Assembly: GCA_020631815.1 (NCBI GenBank)
Contig: JACKGW010000002.1
Location: 1-64,000, forward strand
Length of the DNA stretch: 64,000 nucleotides
Direction: 5' to 3'
DNA from: Planctomycetota bacterium
GTDB lineage: Bacteria; Planctomycetota; PLA2; JAEUHO01
Shown: piece by piece, positions 25,299 to 33,862 of the stretch
How the letters are laid out: every line of letters begins with the position of its first letter
Position numbering within the stretch: position 1 is the stretch's first letter
Program-made: the position numbers and the translations under genes
Notes under the pieces: generated by a model
What the model was told of the DNA's origin: nothing
What the model saw: the letters and a program-made list of their open reading frames with translations, nothing else
The model's database searches: none

Positions 25299-26795
25299 AT
25301 GACTCGTCCTCTTGTTGCCCGCCTCCACATGGTTCGTGCGCTCGCGCTCGCCGCGTGCGTCGTCGTTGCCGCCGCGCCCACGCGCGGCGCCCACGCCGAG
25401 GACGTCGATCTGCCGCCGGGCATCGTCGCCCGCGTGCTCGACACGGACCTCACGTACGACCAGTTCTGCACCACGCTCGTCCAGCACGTGCTGCCCGACC
25501 TGCTGACCTCGCGTCATGGTCCGCGCGCCGTGCTCGACGAGATGGCCGAGGAGCTCATGGTCCTCACGCGCTGCCGCGACCTCGGCATCGACGTCGGCCA
25601 GGACGAGCTGCTCAAGAAGGAGAACGAGCTCGATCGCGAGATCCGCACGCGCAGCGGTGGCCGTCAGCGCCTGGCCGACATCATCAAGGAGCAGGGGCAG
25701 TCGGTGGCCGAGTTCCGCGCGGGCCTGCTGCACGAGCTGCGCAAGGACCACCTCGCCAACCACCGCCTCGGCGGCACGCTGCCCGACGACGAACACCAGC
25801 GGCACAACCAGATCAAGCTCGTGATCGCGAAGATGCTGGGCGAGGCCAACCTCGTCTACGGGCTGCCCGTCGAGGAGCAGCCCAACCCGCCTCAGCTGGC
25901 CGAGGGCGTCGTCGCGACCGTGGATGGCCATCCCATCTCGCGACTGCAGTTCGGGCGCCAGCTGGCCGTGCGCCTCCCCAGCGACGAGGTGCGCGAGTAC
26001 CTGGGGCGCGAGTGCCAGATCGGGCTCATGGCCCGCCGCGGAGCCACGCTGGACGACGCGGCGCTTCGCGAAGAGCTGGGCCGCATGCGCAAGCTCTGGG
26101 ACGTCGAGCGCTTGGTGCAGCGTGAAGTCGAGTGGGAGACGGTGGGCTTCGACGACCGCTTCCGGGCCTTGTTCAAGCTGCCCGTGACGGATGCTCCGGG
26201 TAGCCGCTTCCATCGCGGCCTGTTCGGCCTCGTGCGCCAGATGCGCGGCTCGGTCACCGAGCCGGAGACACGACAGGAGTACCAGGACGGCCTCGCCAAC
26301 CGCTTCGGCCCGCACGTCATCGCCACCGACATCAAGATCGGCTTCGAGCAGGAGCGCAACCCGTTCCGTCGGCAGGGCGGCGCCACGCGGACCCGCCGCG
26401 AAGCGGTCGACCTGGCCCACCGGGTCGTGTCGCAGGTCAGCGCCAACGTGCCCTTCGATCGCGTCGTCGCGTCGATCCGTGCCCGCCGCACGGACCAGGG
26501 CCAGCCGGACCCCACCTTCACGGCCACGCGCATCCGCGTGTTCCAGGACAAGGACGAGGGCGGCCTCTGGAACGACGTCAAGGACCTCGCCGACGGGGAG
26601 CTCTCCGCACCGATCGAGCGCCTCGCCGAGATCCACGTGGTCCGGCGCGAGCAGCCCGGTTCCGGCCACACCTACGACGAGCTTGGCGAGCTGCTCGTGG
26701 ACTACGTTGCGCGCCAGAAGGCCCGGCAGTGGCTCGACGAGAGCCTGCGCGACCCGAACCGGGTTCGCGTGCGCTGGCCGATGCCCGCCCCGTAG
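25299..26795 (+). CDS. SurA/PpiC-like periplasmic foldase (peptidyl-prolyl isomerase family)
   Basis: A 498-residue exported protein. The signal peptide lies about residues 11-32 (ALALAACVVVAAAPTRGAHA). An ATG at 25329 is an alternative start 10 codons in. An N-terminal helical chaperone-like region (DLTYDQFCTTLVQHVL, KKENELDREIR) resembles SurA N-domains. A C-terminal region (about 310-475) with IRVFQDKDEGGLWNDVKDLADGELSAPIERLAEIHVVRR resembles the end of a parvulin domain, though central parvulin motifs are weak. The likely role is folding or delivery of envelope proteins; isomerase activity is doubtful. Confidence 0.62.
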   Translation: MTRPLVARLHMVRALALAACVVVAAAPTRGAHAEDVDLPPGIVARVLDTDLTYDQFCTTLVQHVLPDLLTSRHGPRAVLDEMAEELMVLTRCRDLGIDVGQDELLKKENELDREIRTRSGGRQRLADIIKEQGQSVAEFRAGLLHELRKDHLANHRLGGTLPDDEHQRHNQIKLVIAKMLGEANLVYGLPVEEQPNPPQLAEGVVATVDGHPISRLQFGRQLAVRLPSDEVREYLGRECQIGLMARRGATLDDAALREELGRMRKLWDVERLVQREVEWETVGFDDRFRALFKLPVTDAPGSRFHRGLFGLVRQMRGSVTEPETRQEYQDGLANRFGPHVIATDIKIGFEQERNPFRRQGGATRTRREAVDLAHRVVSQVSANVPFDRVVASIRARRTDQGQPDPTFTATRIRVFQDKDEGGLWNDVKDLADGELSAPIERLAEIHVVRREQPGSGHTYDELGELLVDYVARQKARQWLDESLRDPNRVRVRWPMPAP

Positions 26796-26810
26796 AGGAG
26801 CGAGAGCGTC

Positions 26811-28316
26811 CTACCTCGTTTCGAGCCAGGCCTGCTCGTTGATGAACAACGGGCGGTAGCGCTCCAGCACGTTCTCGAGCGCCGCGCGCGCACCGGCGAC
26901 GTCACCGGCCTCCGCCCGCTCCCAGAAGCGCACGTACACGTTGTGCAGCAGTCCGGAGCGCATCTCCTTGTCGTCCACCTCGCGCGAGAGCCAGGTGGCG
27001 AACCAACGCTGGGCGTAGCCCGCTCGCGTGATGCCCTCGCCGGCACCCTTCTCGTAGAGGTCGTCGAGGAAGCGCTGCCAGCGCTTGCGGTCGAGGCCTT
27101 CTTGCGCGCGCAGCGTGGCCTCGACGCCCTGGTCACCGCCGAGGGCGTCGCGCAAGAGGGTGCGGGCGTTGTCCCAGACGGCGCGGAGGTCGTGCTCGGA
27201 GCGCACCACGCCGATGAGCGAGCCGACGAACGGGTTGGCGTCCTTGCTCCACGTCGCTGCCGCACGCACGGCGGCGCTACGCAGCAGGGGGCTCTTGGCG
27301 TGGAACCAGGCCGGCAGCTCCTTCTCGAAGGCCTCGTCGCGCGCGACGGCGAGCGCCTCCAGCACGTGGCGACGCACCACCTCGGTCTCGTTCGGATCCT
27401 CGAGGAGGGCCCGGAGCCGACCGCGGTACGTGGGCACCAGGTCAGGGCGCTTGGCCAGCTCCACGGCCGCCACCTGACGCATCAGCGGGTCCGGGTCGTC
27501 CAGCGCCGCCGTCAGCAGCCCATCGAAGGTCTCCGTCGAGATCCGCTTCGGACAGGCATCGGTGACGAAGACCAGGTTGTGGACGGCCTGCAGACCGCGC
27601 ATCCGCAGCTTGGGCTCGGGATCACTCTGCGCCAGCGCAACGGCTTGCTCGAGGCTGTCGCAGTCCCGGTACTGCACGACCGCTGCGAGCGCCGCTTCGA
27701 TCGTCATGCGCTCTTGGTCTTCGTGGACACGCGGGTCGCCGGAGCGGCGCAGCAAGGGCCGGATCTGCTTCATGAGCGAGGCGTCGTCGAGCTGACGCGC
27801 CAGCTGGATGGCGTCGACGCGCGTGCGGTCGCCCTCACGCCCGAGCCACGTGGCAATGGCGGTGCGGACGTCGAAGGCGGGGTCCTTCATCACGTCCGTA
27901 CGGAACCAGGGCTTCTGCGCGACGGCGGCCAAGACGGCTTCGCGCACGCGCGGTTGGCCCGTGCGCAGCAGCTCCTCGAGCGGAGCGCGACCCTCGATCT
28001 CGTCGATCAGGGAGACGCACTGGCGGCGCACGCCGAAGGCCTCGTCGGGCGAGCGCACCGTGCGCAGCAGCGCCGCCACGACCTCGGCCTTGTCGCCCTT
28101 GCGCAGCAGGTCGCGCCCCTCTTCCTGCGTGCGCGGGTCGTCCGCGTAGAGCTTGCGGATGGCCTGCTCGCTGGCGTTGCTGTAGAGGAAGACGACCCAC
28201 GCAATGGCGACGACGAGCGTCGCCAGGGCGATCACGGCGTAGCGACCCAGGCCGCGCTGCGGCGTCCGACGGGGCGCACGGTGGAGCGCCTTGCGGATCG
28301 AGCTGTCTGCGGGCAT
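26811..28316 (-). CDS. Membrane-anchored HEAT-repeat protein
   Basis: A 501-residue protein. The ATG at 28316 follows GGAGG. A single membrane helix (about 25-47, AVIALATLVVAIAWVVFLYS) follows a basic N-terminus, so most of the chain should be periplasmic. Repeated helical pairs (for example RVREAVLAAVAQK, LMRQVAAVELAKRP, LLRSAAVRAAATW) are HEAT-like and cover about 60-390. The C-terminal 110 residues are helical and unlike HEAT. It converges on the foldase gene with 15 bases between stops and diverges from the pseudouridine synthase gene. Confidence 0.72.
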   Translation of the reverse strand: MPADSSIRKALHRAPRRTPQRGLGRYAVIALATLVVAIAWVVFLYSNASEQAIRKLYADDPRTQEEGRDLLRKGDKAEVVAALLRTVRSPDEAFGVRRQCVSLIDEIEGRAPLEELLRTGQPRVREAVLAAVAQKPWFRTDVMKDPAFDVRTAIATWLGREGDRTRVDAIQLARQLDDASLMKQIRPLLRRSGDPRVHEDQERMTIEAALAAVVQYRDCDSLEQAVALAQSDPEPKLRMRGLQAVHNLVFVTDACPKRISTETFDGLLTAALDDPDPLMRQVAAVELAKRPDLVPTYRGRLRALLEDPNETEVVRRHVLEALAVARDEAFEKELPAWFHAKSPLLRSAAVRAAATWSKDANPFVGSLIGVVRSEHDLRAVWDNARTLLRDALGGDQGVEATLRAQEGLDRKRWQRFLDDLYEKGAGEGITRAGYAQRWFATWLSREVDDKEMRSGLLHNVYVRFWERAEAGDVAGARAALENVLERYRPLFINEQAWLETR

Positions 28317-28399
28317 CTGCGGGTCCTCCGACGGGGCGCCCCGGCATGCCGCGCGCCGCACCAGGGCGGGCGTCGACCCGCCGCCTGGCCCGGGGCACG

Positions 28400-29386
28400 A
28401 TGCGGTGGCAACGAGTGCGGAGTGTCCCCATTCCCGACCCCGGTCCCCAGGAAAGCCTCATCGCCCTCGACCTCGGGGCGGAGCACGCGGGCGCTCGCCT
28501 CGACCGGGCCCTCGCCGACAGGCTGCCGCAGCACAGCCGCACCACGCTCACGCGCTGGATCCGCGAGGGCCGGGTACACGTCGACGGTCGGCCGGCCCGC
28601 CCGCGCGACCTGGTGGCAGGCAGCGAGCACGTCGAGGTCCGCGTTCCGCCTCCGCGAGGCACCCACCTCGAGCCGCAGGAGCTGCCGCTCGCCATCCTGT
28701 TCCAAGACGAGCAGATCGTGGTGATCGACAAGCCGCCTGGTCTCACGGTGCACCCGGGGCATGGGCAGCCCGACGGCACGCTCGCCAACGCGCTCGTCCA
28801 TGCGCTGCGCGACCTGCCGACGGGCACGGGATCCGACCGCCCAGGCATCGTGCATCGCCTCGACAAGGACACCTCGGGCGTCATGGTCGTCGCGCGCACG
28901 GACGTGGCGCAGACGGCCTTGGCCCGGCAGTTCGCGGAGCGGACGGTGGCCAAGACGTACGTCGCCGTCGTCCACCGCGAGGACATCGACGCCGAAGGCG
29001 ACATCGACCTACCGATCGGGCGCTCGCGAACGCACCGCACGCGGATGGCGGTCGCCGAGCCTGGCGAGGGCCGCGCCGCGTTCACGACGTACGAGGTGCT
29101 ACGGCGCCTGCCGCGCCATGCGGTGGTTGCCTGCCATCCGGCGACCGGCCGCACGCACCAGATCCGTGTGCACCTCCGCGCGATCGGCCATCCGATCGTC
29201 GGCGACCCGTTCTACGGATGGCCCGGCGCGATCGGCGAAGGCGCGGCCCCGCGGCTGCTCCTGCACGCGTGGCGCTTGGAGCTGGACCATCCGACGTCCG
29301 GCGAGCGGAGGACCTTCGAGGCCCCGTGGCCCGACGACCTGCGCGGGGCGATCGAGGCGCTCGCCGCGCTCCGGCCGCGCGCTTGA
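28400..29386 (+). CDS. RluA/RluD-family 23S rRNA pseudouridine synthase
   Basis: Converts specific uridines in rRNA to pseudouridine. The 328-residue form starting at ATG 28400 has an N-terminal S4 RNA-binding domain (about 30-80, GARLDRALADRLPQHSRTTLTRWI). The catalytic domain contains IDKPPGLTVHPG, GIVHRLDKDTSGVMVVA with the catalytic Asp155, and the GRTHQIRVHLRAIGHPIVGD segment. A longer start at 28346 is possible but has a poorer context. It lies upstream of the mutase gene with a 37-base gap and may be co-transcribed. Confidence 0.92.
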   Translation: MRWQRVRSVPIPDPGPQESLIALDLGAEHAGARLDRALADRLPQHSRTTLTRWIREGRVHVDGRPARPRDLVAGSEHVEVRVPPPRGTHLEPQELPLAILFQDEQIVVIDKPPGLTVHPGHGQPDGTLANALVHALRDLPTGTGSDRPGIVHRLDKDTSGVMVVARTDVAQTALARQFAERTVAKTYVAVVHREDIDAEGDIDLPIGRSRTHRTRMAVAEPGEGRAAFTTYEVLRRLPRHAVVACHPATGRTHQIRVHLRAIGHPIVGDPFYGWPGAIGEGAAPRLLLHAWRLELDHPTSGERRTFEAPWPDDLRGAIEALAALRPRA

Positions 29387-29423
29387 GCGGGCGCGGCGTA
29401 CCCTGGCGCCCCCGGAGGACCCG

Positions 29424-31109
29424 ATGAGCGACGCCGCGTCCGACGCTGCCCGTTGGCGCCAAGAGACCTACGAGCCTGCGATCGCCCGCCATCCCGAACG
29501 GCGCGCGGCGTTCGAGACGTCGTCCGGCATCGAGCTGGACCCGGTCTACGCGCCCGACCCCGTTCCCCCGTCGCTCGGCTGGCCGGGCGAGCCGCCGTTC
29601 ACGCGCGGCGTGCAGCCCACGATGTACCGCGGCCGCTTGTGGACGATGCGCCAGTACGCCGGCTTCGCCACGGCAGCGGCCAGCAACGAGCGCTACCGGG
29701 CGCTGCTGGCCCAAGGCACGACGGGCTTGTCGGTGGCGTTCGACCTGCCTACGCAGATCGGCTACGACCCGGACCATCCCCTCGCCGCCGGCGAGGTCGG
29801 TCGCGTGGGCGTCTCCATCGCCACGCTCGAGGACATGGAGACGCTGTTCGCCGGCATCCCGCTCGATCGCGTCAGCGTCTCCATGACGATCAACTCCACG
29901 GCCATCGTGCTGTTGGCGTTGCTCGTGGCGGTGGCCAAGCGCCAAGGCGTGGACCCGACCCGCCTGCGCGGCACCGTGCAGAACGACCTGTTCAAGGAGT
30001 TCGTGGCGCGCGGCACCCAGCGCCTGCCCGTGCGGCCCAGCTTGCGCCTCGTCACGGACGTCATCGAGCACGCCACGCGGCACTTGCCCAAGTTCAACCC
30101 CGTCAGCATCAGCGGCTACCACATCCGCGAAGCCGGCTCGACGGCCGTGGAAGAGGTCGCGTTCACCCTGGCCCACGGCATCGGCTACGTCGAGGAAGCG
30201 ATGTCTCGTGGCTTGGCGGTCGATGACTTCGCCCCGCGGCTGTCGTTCTTCTTCAACGCGCACAACCACCTGTTCGAGGAAGTGGCCAAGTTCCGCGCAG
30301 CGCGGCGCCTCTGGGCCTCGATCATGGCGGAGCGCTTCGGCGCCAAGGATCCGTCGAGCCTCATGTTGCGCTTCCACACGCAGACGGGCGGGAGCACGCT
30401 GCAGGCCCGGCAGGTCGACGTGAACGTCGTGCGTGTCACGGTGCAGGCCCTGGCCGCGGTCCTGGGCGGCACGCAGTCGCTGCACACCAACGGGCGTGAC
30501 GAGGCCCTGGCACTGCCGTCCGAAGAGAGTGCCGTGCTCGCACTGCGCACCCAGCAGGTGCTGGGCTACGAGAGCGGCGTCACCGACGTGGTCGACCCGC
30601 TCGGCGGCTCGCCCTACGTCGAGCAGCTCACGGACGAGATCGAAGCCCGCGCGCGGGCCTGGATCGCCCGCATCGACGACGCGGGCGGCACCATCGCGGC
30701 TGTCGAGGCCGGGCTTCCGCAGCGCGCCATCGAGACGAGTGCCTACGAGGCGCAGCGACGCATCGAGTCGGGGGACGACGTGGTCGTTGGCGTCAACAAG
30801 TTCGCCAGCGACGACGAGGCCTCACCCGAGCTGTTCCGCATCGACCCCGCGCTCGAGACCGAGGCCTGCGAGCGGGTGCAGGCGTGGCGCGCGCGCCGCG
30901 ACGCGACCGCGTGGCGCGAGGCACTGGCGTCGCTGGCGACCGTGGCTGCCGACGAGGGTGCCAACGTGTTTCCCGCGGTGCTGGTGGCGGTGGAAGCAGG
31001 CGCCACCGTGGGCGAGGTCCTGCAGGTCTTCGAAGACCGCTACGGGACCTTCTTGGCCCCGCGCCCCGTCGAGGTCGGCACGGGATCGCCGAAGCGCTCC
31101 ACGATCTGA
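29424..31109 (+). CDS. mcmA: Methylmalonyl-CoA mutase, large (catalytic) subunit
   Basis: Interconverts (R)-methylmalonyl-CoA and succinyl-CoA with adenosylcobalamin. The 561 residues cover only the TIM-barrel substrate domain. The C-terminal B12-binding domain is absent, so a separate small subunit is needed and is not in the window. Motifs are TMYRGRLWTMRQYAGF, GLSVAFDLPTQIGYDPDHP, TVQNDLFKEFVARGT, SGYHIREAGSTAVEE and FHTQTGGSTLQARQ. The Arg in FVARGT and the Tyr in TMYRG match positions that bind the substrate carboxylate in methylmalonyl-CoA mutases, favouring this over isobutyryl-CoA mutase. The 3' end overlaps the convergent gene at 31040 by 70 bases. Confidence 0.88.
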   Translation: MSDAASDAARWRQETYEPAIARHPERRAAFETSSGIELDPVYAPDPVPPSLGWPGEPPFTRGVQPTMYRGRLWTMRQYAGFATAAASNERYRALLAQGTTGLSVAFDLPTQIGYDPDHPLAAGEVGRVGVSIATLEDMETLFAGIPLDRVSVSMTINSTAIVLLALLVAVAKRQGVDPTRLRGTVQNDLFKEFVARGTQRLPVRPSLRLVTDVIEHATRHLPKFNPVSISGYHIREAGSTAVEEVAFTLAHGIGYVEEAMSRGLAVDDFAPRLSFFFNAHNHLFEEVAKFRAARRLWASIMAERFGAKDPSSLMLRFHTQTGGSTLQARQVDVNVVRVTVQALAAVLGGTQSLHTNGRDEALALPSEESAVLALRTQQVLGYESGVTDVVDPLGGSPYVEQLTDEIEARARAWIARIDDAGGTIAAVEAGLPQRAIETSAYEAQRRIESGDDVVVGVNKFASDDEASPELFRIDPALETEACERVQAWRARRDATAWREALASLATVAADEGANVFPAVLVAVEAGATVGEVLQVFEDRYGTFLAPRPVEVGTGSPKRSTI

Positions 31110-31228
31110 CGCGCCGCCGGGCACGAACGTGCGCCGCAACACGTCTTTGCGCGGCGGCGCAGGACGTGGCGCACGACGAGCCCGATGGCGGCGGCGGCGA
31201 CGATCAGGAGGGCGAGAACGTCCTGCAC
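31040..31228 (-). CDS. FeoB-associated small Cys-rich membrane protein
   Basis: A 62-residue protein starting at a GTG 4 bases after the feoB stop. It has one membrane helix (DVLALLIVAAAAIGLVV), a basic stretch (RHVLRRR) and a Cys cluster CCGARSC. That is the pattern of the short proteins often encoded directly after feoB, which are thought to assist ferrous-iron transport. The last 23 codons are antisense to the end of the mutase gene. Length and position argue for a real gene despite its size. Confidence 0.72.
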   Translation of the reverse strand: MQDVLALLIVAAAAIGLVVRHVLRRRAKTCCGARSCPAARQIVERFGDPVPTSTGRGAKKVP

Positions 31229-31232
31229 GGCG

Positions 31233-33404
31233 TCAGCCCCCCCATCCGAGCGCCCGCCCACCTTGGTAGACGATCAGGCTGCCCAGGTACGCGGCGACGG
31301 TCATGTAGGCGAACATGAACAACGGCCACTTCCAGCTGGCCGTCTCGCGCTTCACGACCGCCAGCGTCGACATGCACTGGCAGGCGAGCACGAAGAACAC
31401 CATCACGGAGAGCGCCGTGAGCCAGGTGTAGGTGGGCGTGCCATCCGGTCTTCGGTCGGCCTGCAGCCGCTCGCGCAGCGGGACCGACTCCTCGTCGGCA
31501 TCGGCGCCCACGCTGTAGACGATGCCCAGCGTGGAGACGAGCACCTCGCGGGCTGCGAACGATGCGACGAGGCCCACGCCGAGGCGCCAGTCGAAGCCCA
31601 GGGGCTCGATGGCCGGCTCGATGGCCTTGCCCATGCGGCCCATGACGCTCTGCTCCATCTGCGCACCGGACGCCCACGCTTCGACGGCGTCGGCGTCTTC
31701 GCCCGCCTCGATGCGCGCGTCGGCCTCCTGGCGGATCGTCTCGCTGCGCGGGAAGTAGGCCAGGGCCCACAGCACGATCGAGAAGGCGAGGATGATCGTG
31801 CCCGCCTGGGTCACGAACACCTTGCCCCGCGACACGACGGCGGCGAGCACCTGACTCGGAGCCGGCAAGCGGTAGGCCGGAAGCTCCATGACGTAGGTGC
31901 TGGCCTCACCGCGGAAGAGCGTGGCCCGCAGGATCCAGGCGGCGACCAGCGCCGCCGTCACGGACAGCACGTACATGCCCAGCAGCGCCCAGCCGCCGTA
32001 CGCCGCGGGGAAGAACGCGCCGATCATGAGCGCGTACACCGGAAGGCGTGCGCTGCACGACATGAACGGCGCCACGAGGATCGTCACCAGGCGATCGCGA
32101 CGGCTCTCGATGGTGCGCGCCGCCATGATCCCGGGGATCGCACAGGCGAACGACGAGAGCAACGGCACGAACGACTTGCCGCTCAAGCCCACGCCACGCA
32201 TCACACGGTCGATGAGGAATGCCGCGCGTGCCAGGTAGCCCACGTCCTCGAGGATGGCGAGGAACAGGAACAGCAAGCAGATCTGGGGCAGGAACACGAC
32301 CACCGCGCCGACGCCCGCGATCACGCCGTCCACGATCAAGTCGCGCAGCATGCCGTCGGACAGCCAGCCGCCGACGACCCCCTGCAGCCACGCCTGCCCC
32401 TCTTCGATGTACTCGGTGAGGGGCGCCGACCACGCGAACAGGGTCTCGAAGATGAGGCCCATGATGGCGAGGAAGACGATCGGGCCGATGACCGGATGCG
32501 TCAGGACCTTGTCGACGCGCTCGGAAAGATGCGGCCCCGGTGAGGCCACGGGGCGCGCGGCGGCGACGGCGTCCCGCGCGTAGGCGTAGCGCGCCTCGGC
32601 CTCGAGGGCCTCGCGGTCCAGCCGGGCCGCCTCGAGCTGGCGGCGGCCTTCTTCCACGCGGGCCTGCGTTTCGGCCCCGGCGGCCTTCAGGTCCGGGTCG
32701 TCCTTGCGGGCGTGCAGGAGCAGGCGCATGGCCTCGCCGGAACGCGCCAGCGGGGGCAGCTCGCGGCGGGCGGCCAACGTCAACGCCACGCTGTCCACGG
32801 CGGCCTGCGCCACCTCGGGCAGGCGGAACGGTCGCGTGCGGACCGTGGCCTCGCCGAGGCGCGCCGCGAGCGTCGACAGCCCGGCGCCCGTTCGCGCGTG
32901 CACGGCGACGACGGGGACGCGCAGCGCTTCTTCCAGCGCGCCCGCGTCCACGCGCGCACCGCGGCGCTCGGCGATGTCGCCCATCGTCAAGGCGATGACG
33001 ACGGGCAGGCCCACCTCGAACAGCTGCGTCACGAAGAAGAGGCTGCGCTCCAGGCTGGCGGCATCGGCCACGGCCACGACGACGTCGGGGCGCGGCGTGC
33101 CGGCGGCGCGGCCCAGCAGGGCGTTGCGCGCCACGCGCTCGTCCTCGCTGCGCGCGAACAGGCTGTAGCTGCCGGGGAGGTCGAGCACGTCGGCCGTGCG
33201 CCCGTCGGGCAAGCGCGTCGAGCCGACGACACGCTCCACGGTGATCCCCGGGAAGTTGGCGACCTTGCGGTTGAGCCCCGTCAGCAGGTTGAAGAGCGAG
33301 GTCTTTCCGCTGTTGGGGTTGCCGGCCAGCGCGATGACCGGTCGCTCGGCGTTGGCGAAGGTGCGGCCGGTACCAGCTGCGGCGGAGGATGCCGTGTCGG
33401 CCAT
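31233..33404 (-). CDS. feoB: Ferrous iron transport protein B
   Basis: Inner-membrane Fe(II) transporter with a cytoplasmic G domain. The 723 residues begin with the GTPase: GNPNSGKTSLFN (28-39), FPGITVER (G2) and DLPGSYS (G3). The G4 motif, normally N-x-x-D, reads TMGD at 140-143. This is followed by a helical spacer and a membrane domain with conserved blocks (VDGVIAGVGAVVVFLPQI, FACAIPGIMAAR, CSARLPVYALM, AAREVLVSTLGIVYSV). It follows feoA by 7 bases and precedes the small Cys-rich protein. A promoter must lie in the feoA upstream region. Confidence 0.96.
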   Translation of the reverse strand: MADTASSAAAGTGRTFANAERPVIALAGNPNSGKTSLFNLLTGLNRKVANFPGITVERVVGSTRLPDGRTADVLDLPGSYSLFARSEDERVARNALLGRAAGTPRPDVVVAVADAASLERSLFFVTQLFEVGLPVVIALTMGDIAERRGARVDAGALEEALRVPVVAVHARTGAGLSTLAARLGEATVRTRPFRLPEVAQAAVDSVALTLAARRELPPLARSGEAMRLLLHARKDDPDLKAAGAETQARVEEGRRQLEAARLDREALEAEARYAYARDAVAAARPVASPGPHLSERVDKVLTHPVIGPIVFLAIMGLIFETLFAWSAPLTEYIEEGQAWLQGVVGGWLSDGMLRDLIVDGVIAGVGAVVVFLPQICLLFLFLAILEDVGYLARAAFLIDRVMRGVGLSGKSFVPLLSSFACAIPGIMAARTIESRRDRLVTILVAPFMSCSARLPVYALMIGAFFPAAYGGWALLGMYVLSVTAALVAAWILRATLFRGEASTYVMELPAYRLPAPSQVLAAVVSRGKVFVTQAGTIILAFSIVLWALAYFPRSETIRQEADARIEAGEDADAVEAWASGAQMEQSVMGRMGKAIEPAIEPLGFDWRLGVGLVASFAAREVLVSTLGIVYSVGADADEESVPLRERLQADRRPDGTPTYTWLTALSVMVFFVLACQCMSTLAVVKRETASWKWPLFMFAYMTVAAYLGSLIVYQGGRALGWGG

Positions 33405-33411
33405 TCCGTCC

Positions 33412-33717
33412 TCACACCACCGCGTCGACGCGGACGCCGCGCGCCTCGCTGACGCGGAGCGACAGGTGGTAGCCGCACACTTCCACTTGCAGCGGGTCGC
33501 GCAGCGGCGCGCGGCGGACCAAGCGGACGCGGGCGCCCGGCACGAACCCCAGCTCGTGCAAGCGGAGCCGAAGCGGGCCTGCGGCGATGCCGGCCACGGT
33601 GGCCGACTGCCCCACGCGCAGGTCCGCGAGACAGGACTCCGGAAGGGCGATCGGGGTCGGGGCGGCCGGTGCCACAGGGGCAGCGGCGGGGTCGCGCGGG
33701 GGGAGCATGGCTTCCAT
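33412..33717 (-). CDS. feoA: Ferrous iron transport protein A
   Basis: A 101-residue SH3-like protein that partners FeoB in Fe(II) uptake. After a Pro/Ala-rich N-terminus of about 27 residues, the fold is clear: LADLRVGQSATVAGIAAG, LRLHELGFVPGARVRLVRRAPLRDPLQVEVCGYHLSLRVSEARGVRV. It is the first gene of feoA-feoB-small protein. A second ATG at codon 4 is an alternative start. The 145-base region shared with the divergent cytochrome gene is relatively AT-rich near 33715-33750 and probably holds the promoter, but I see no clear Fur or DtxR box. Confidence 0.92.
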   Translation of the reverse strand: MEAMLPPRDPAAAPVAPAAPTPIALPESCLADLRVGQSATVAGIAAGPLRLRLHELGFVPGARVRLVRRAPLRDPLQVEVCGYHLSLRVSEARGVRVDAVV

Positions 33718-33862
33718 CTTGCGAATGAGTGTACAAATCGACTCGTGGACGGCCTCGCGGGATCCGACCCGGGAATCCGCCGGTCAGTCTGCTCGTTCGC
33801 GCTTGCGTCCGCTGCGTCCGGAGCGGTAATCCGAGTGCGACGTCCCTTGGAGGGCCGCCTCC

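Noticed and set aside
33718..33862. A Fur or DtxR operator controlling feoA
   Set aside because: The region is relatively AT-rich near feoA, but no convincing palindromic box matching either consensus is visible.
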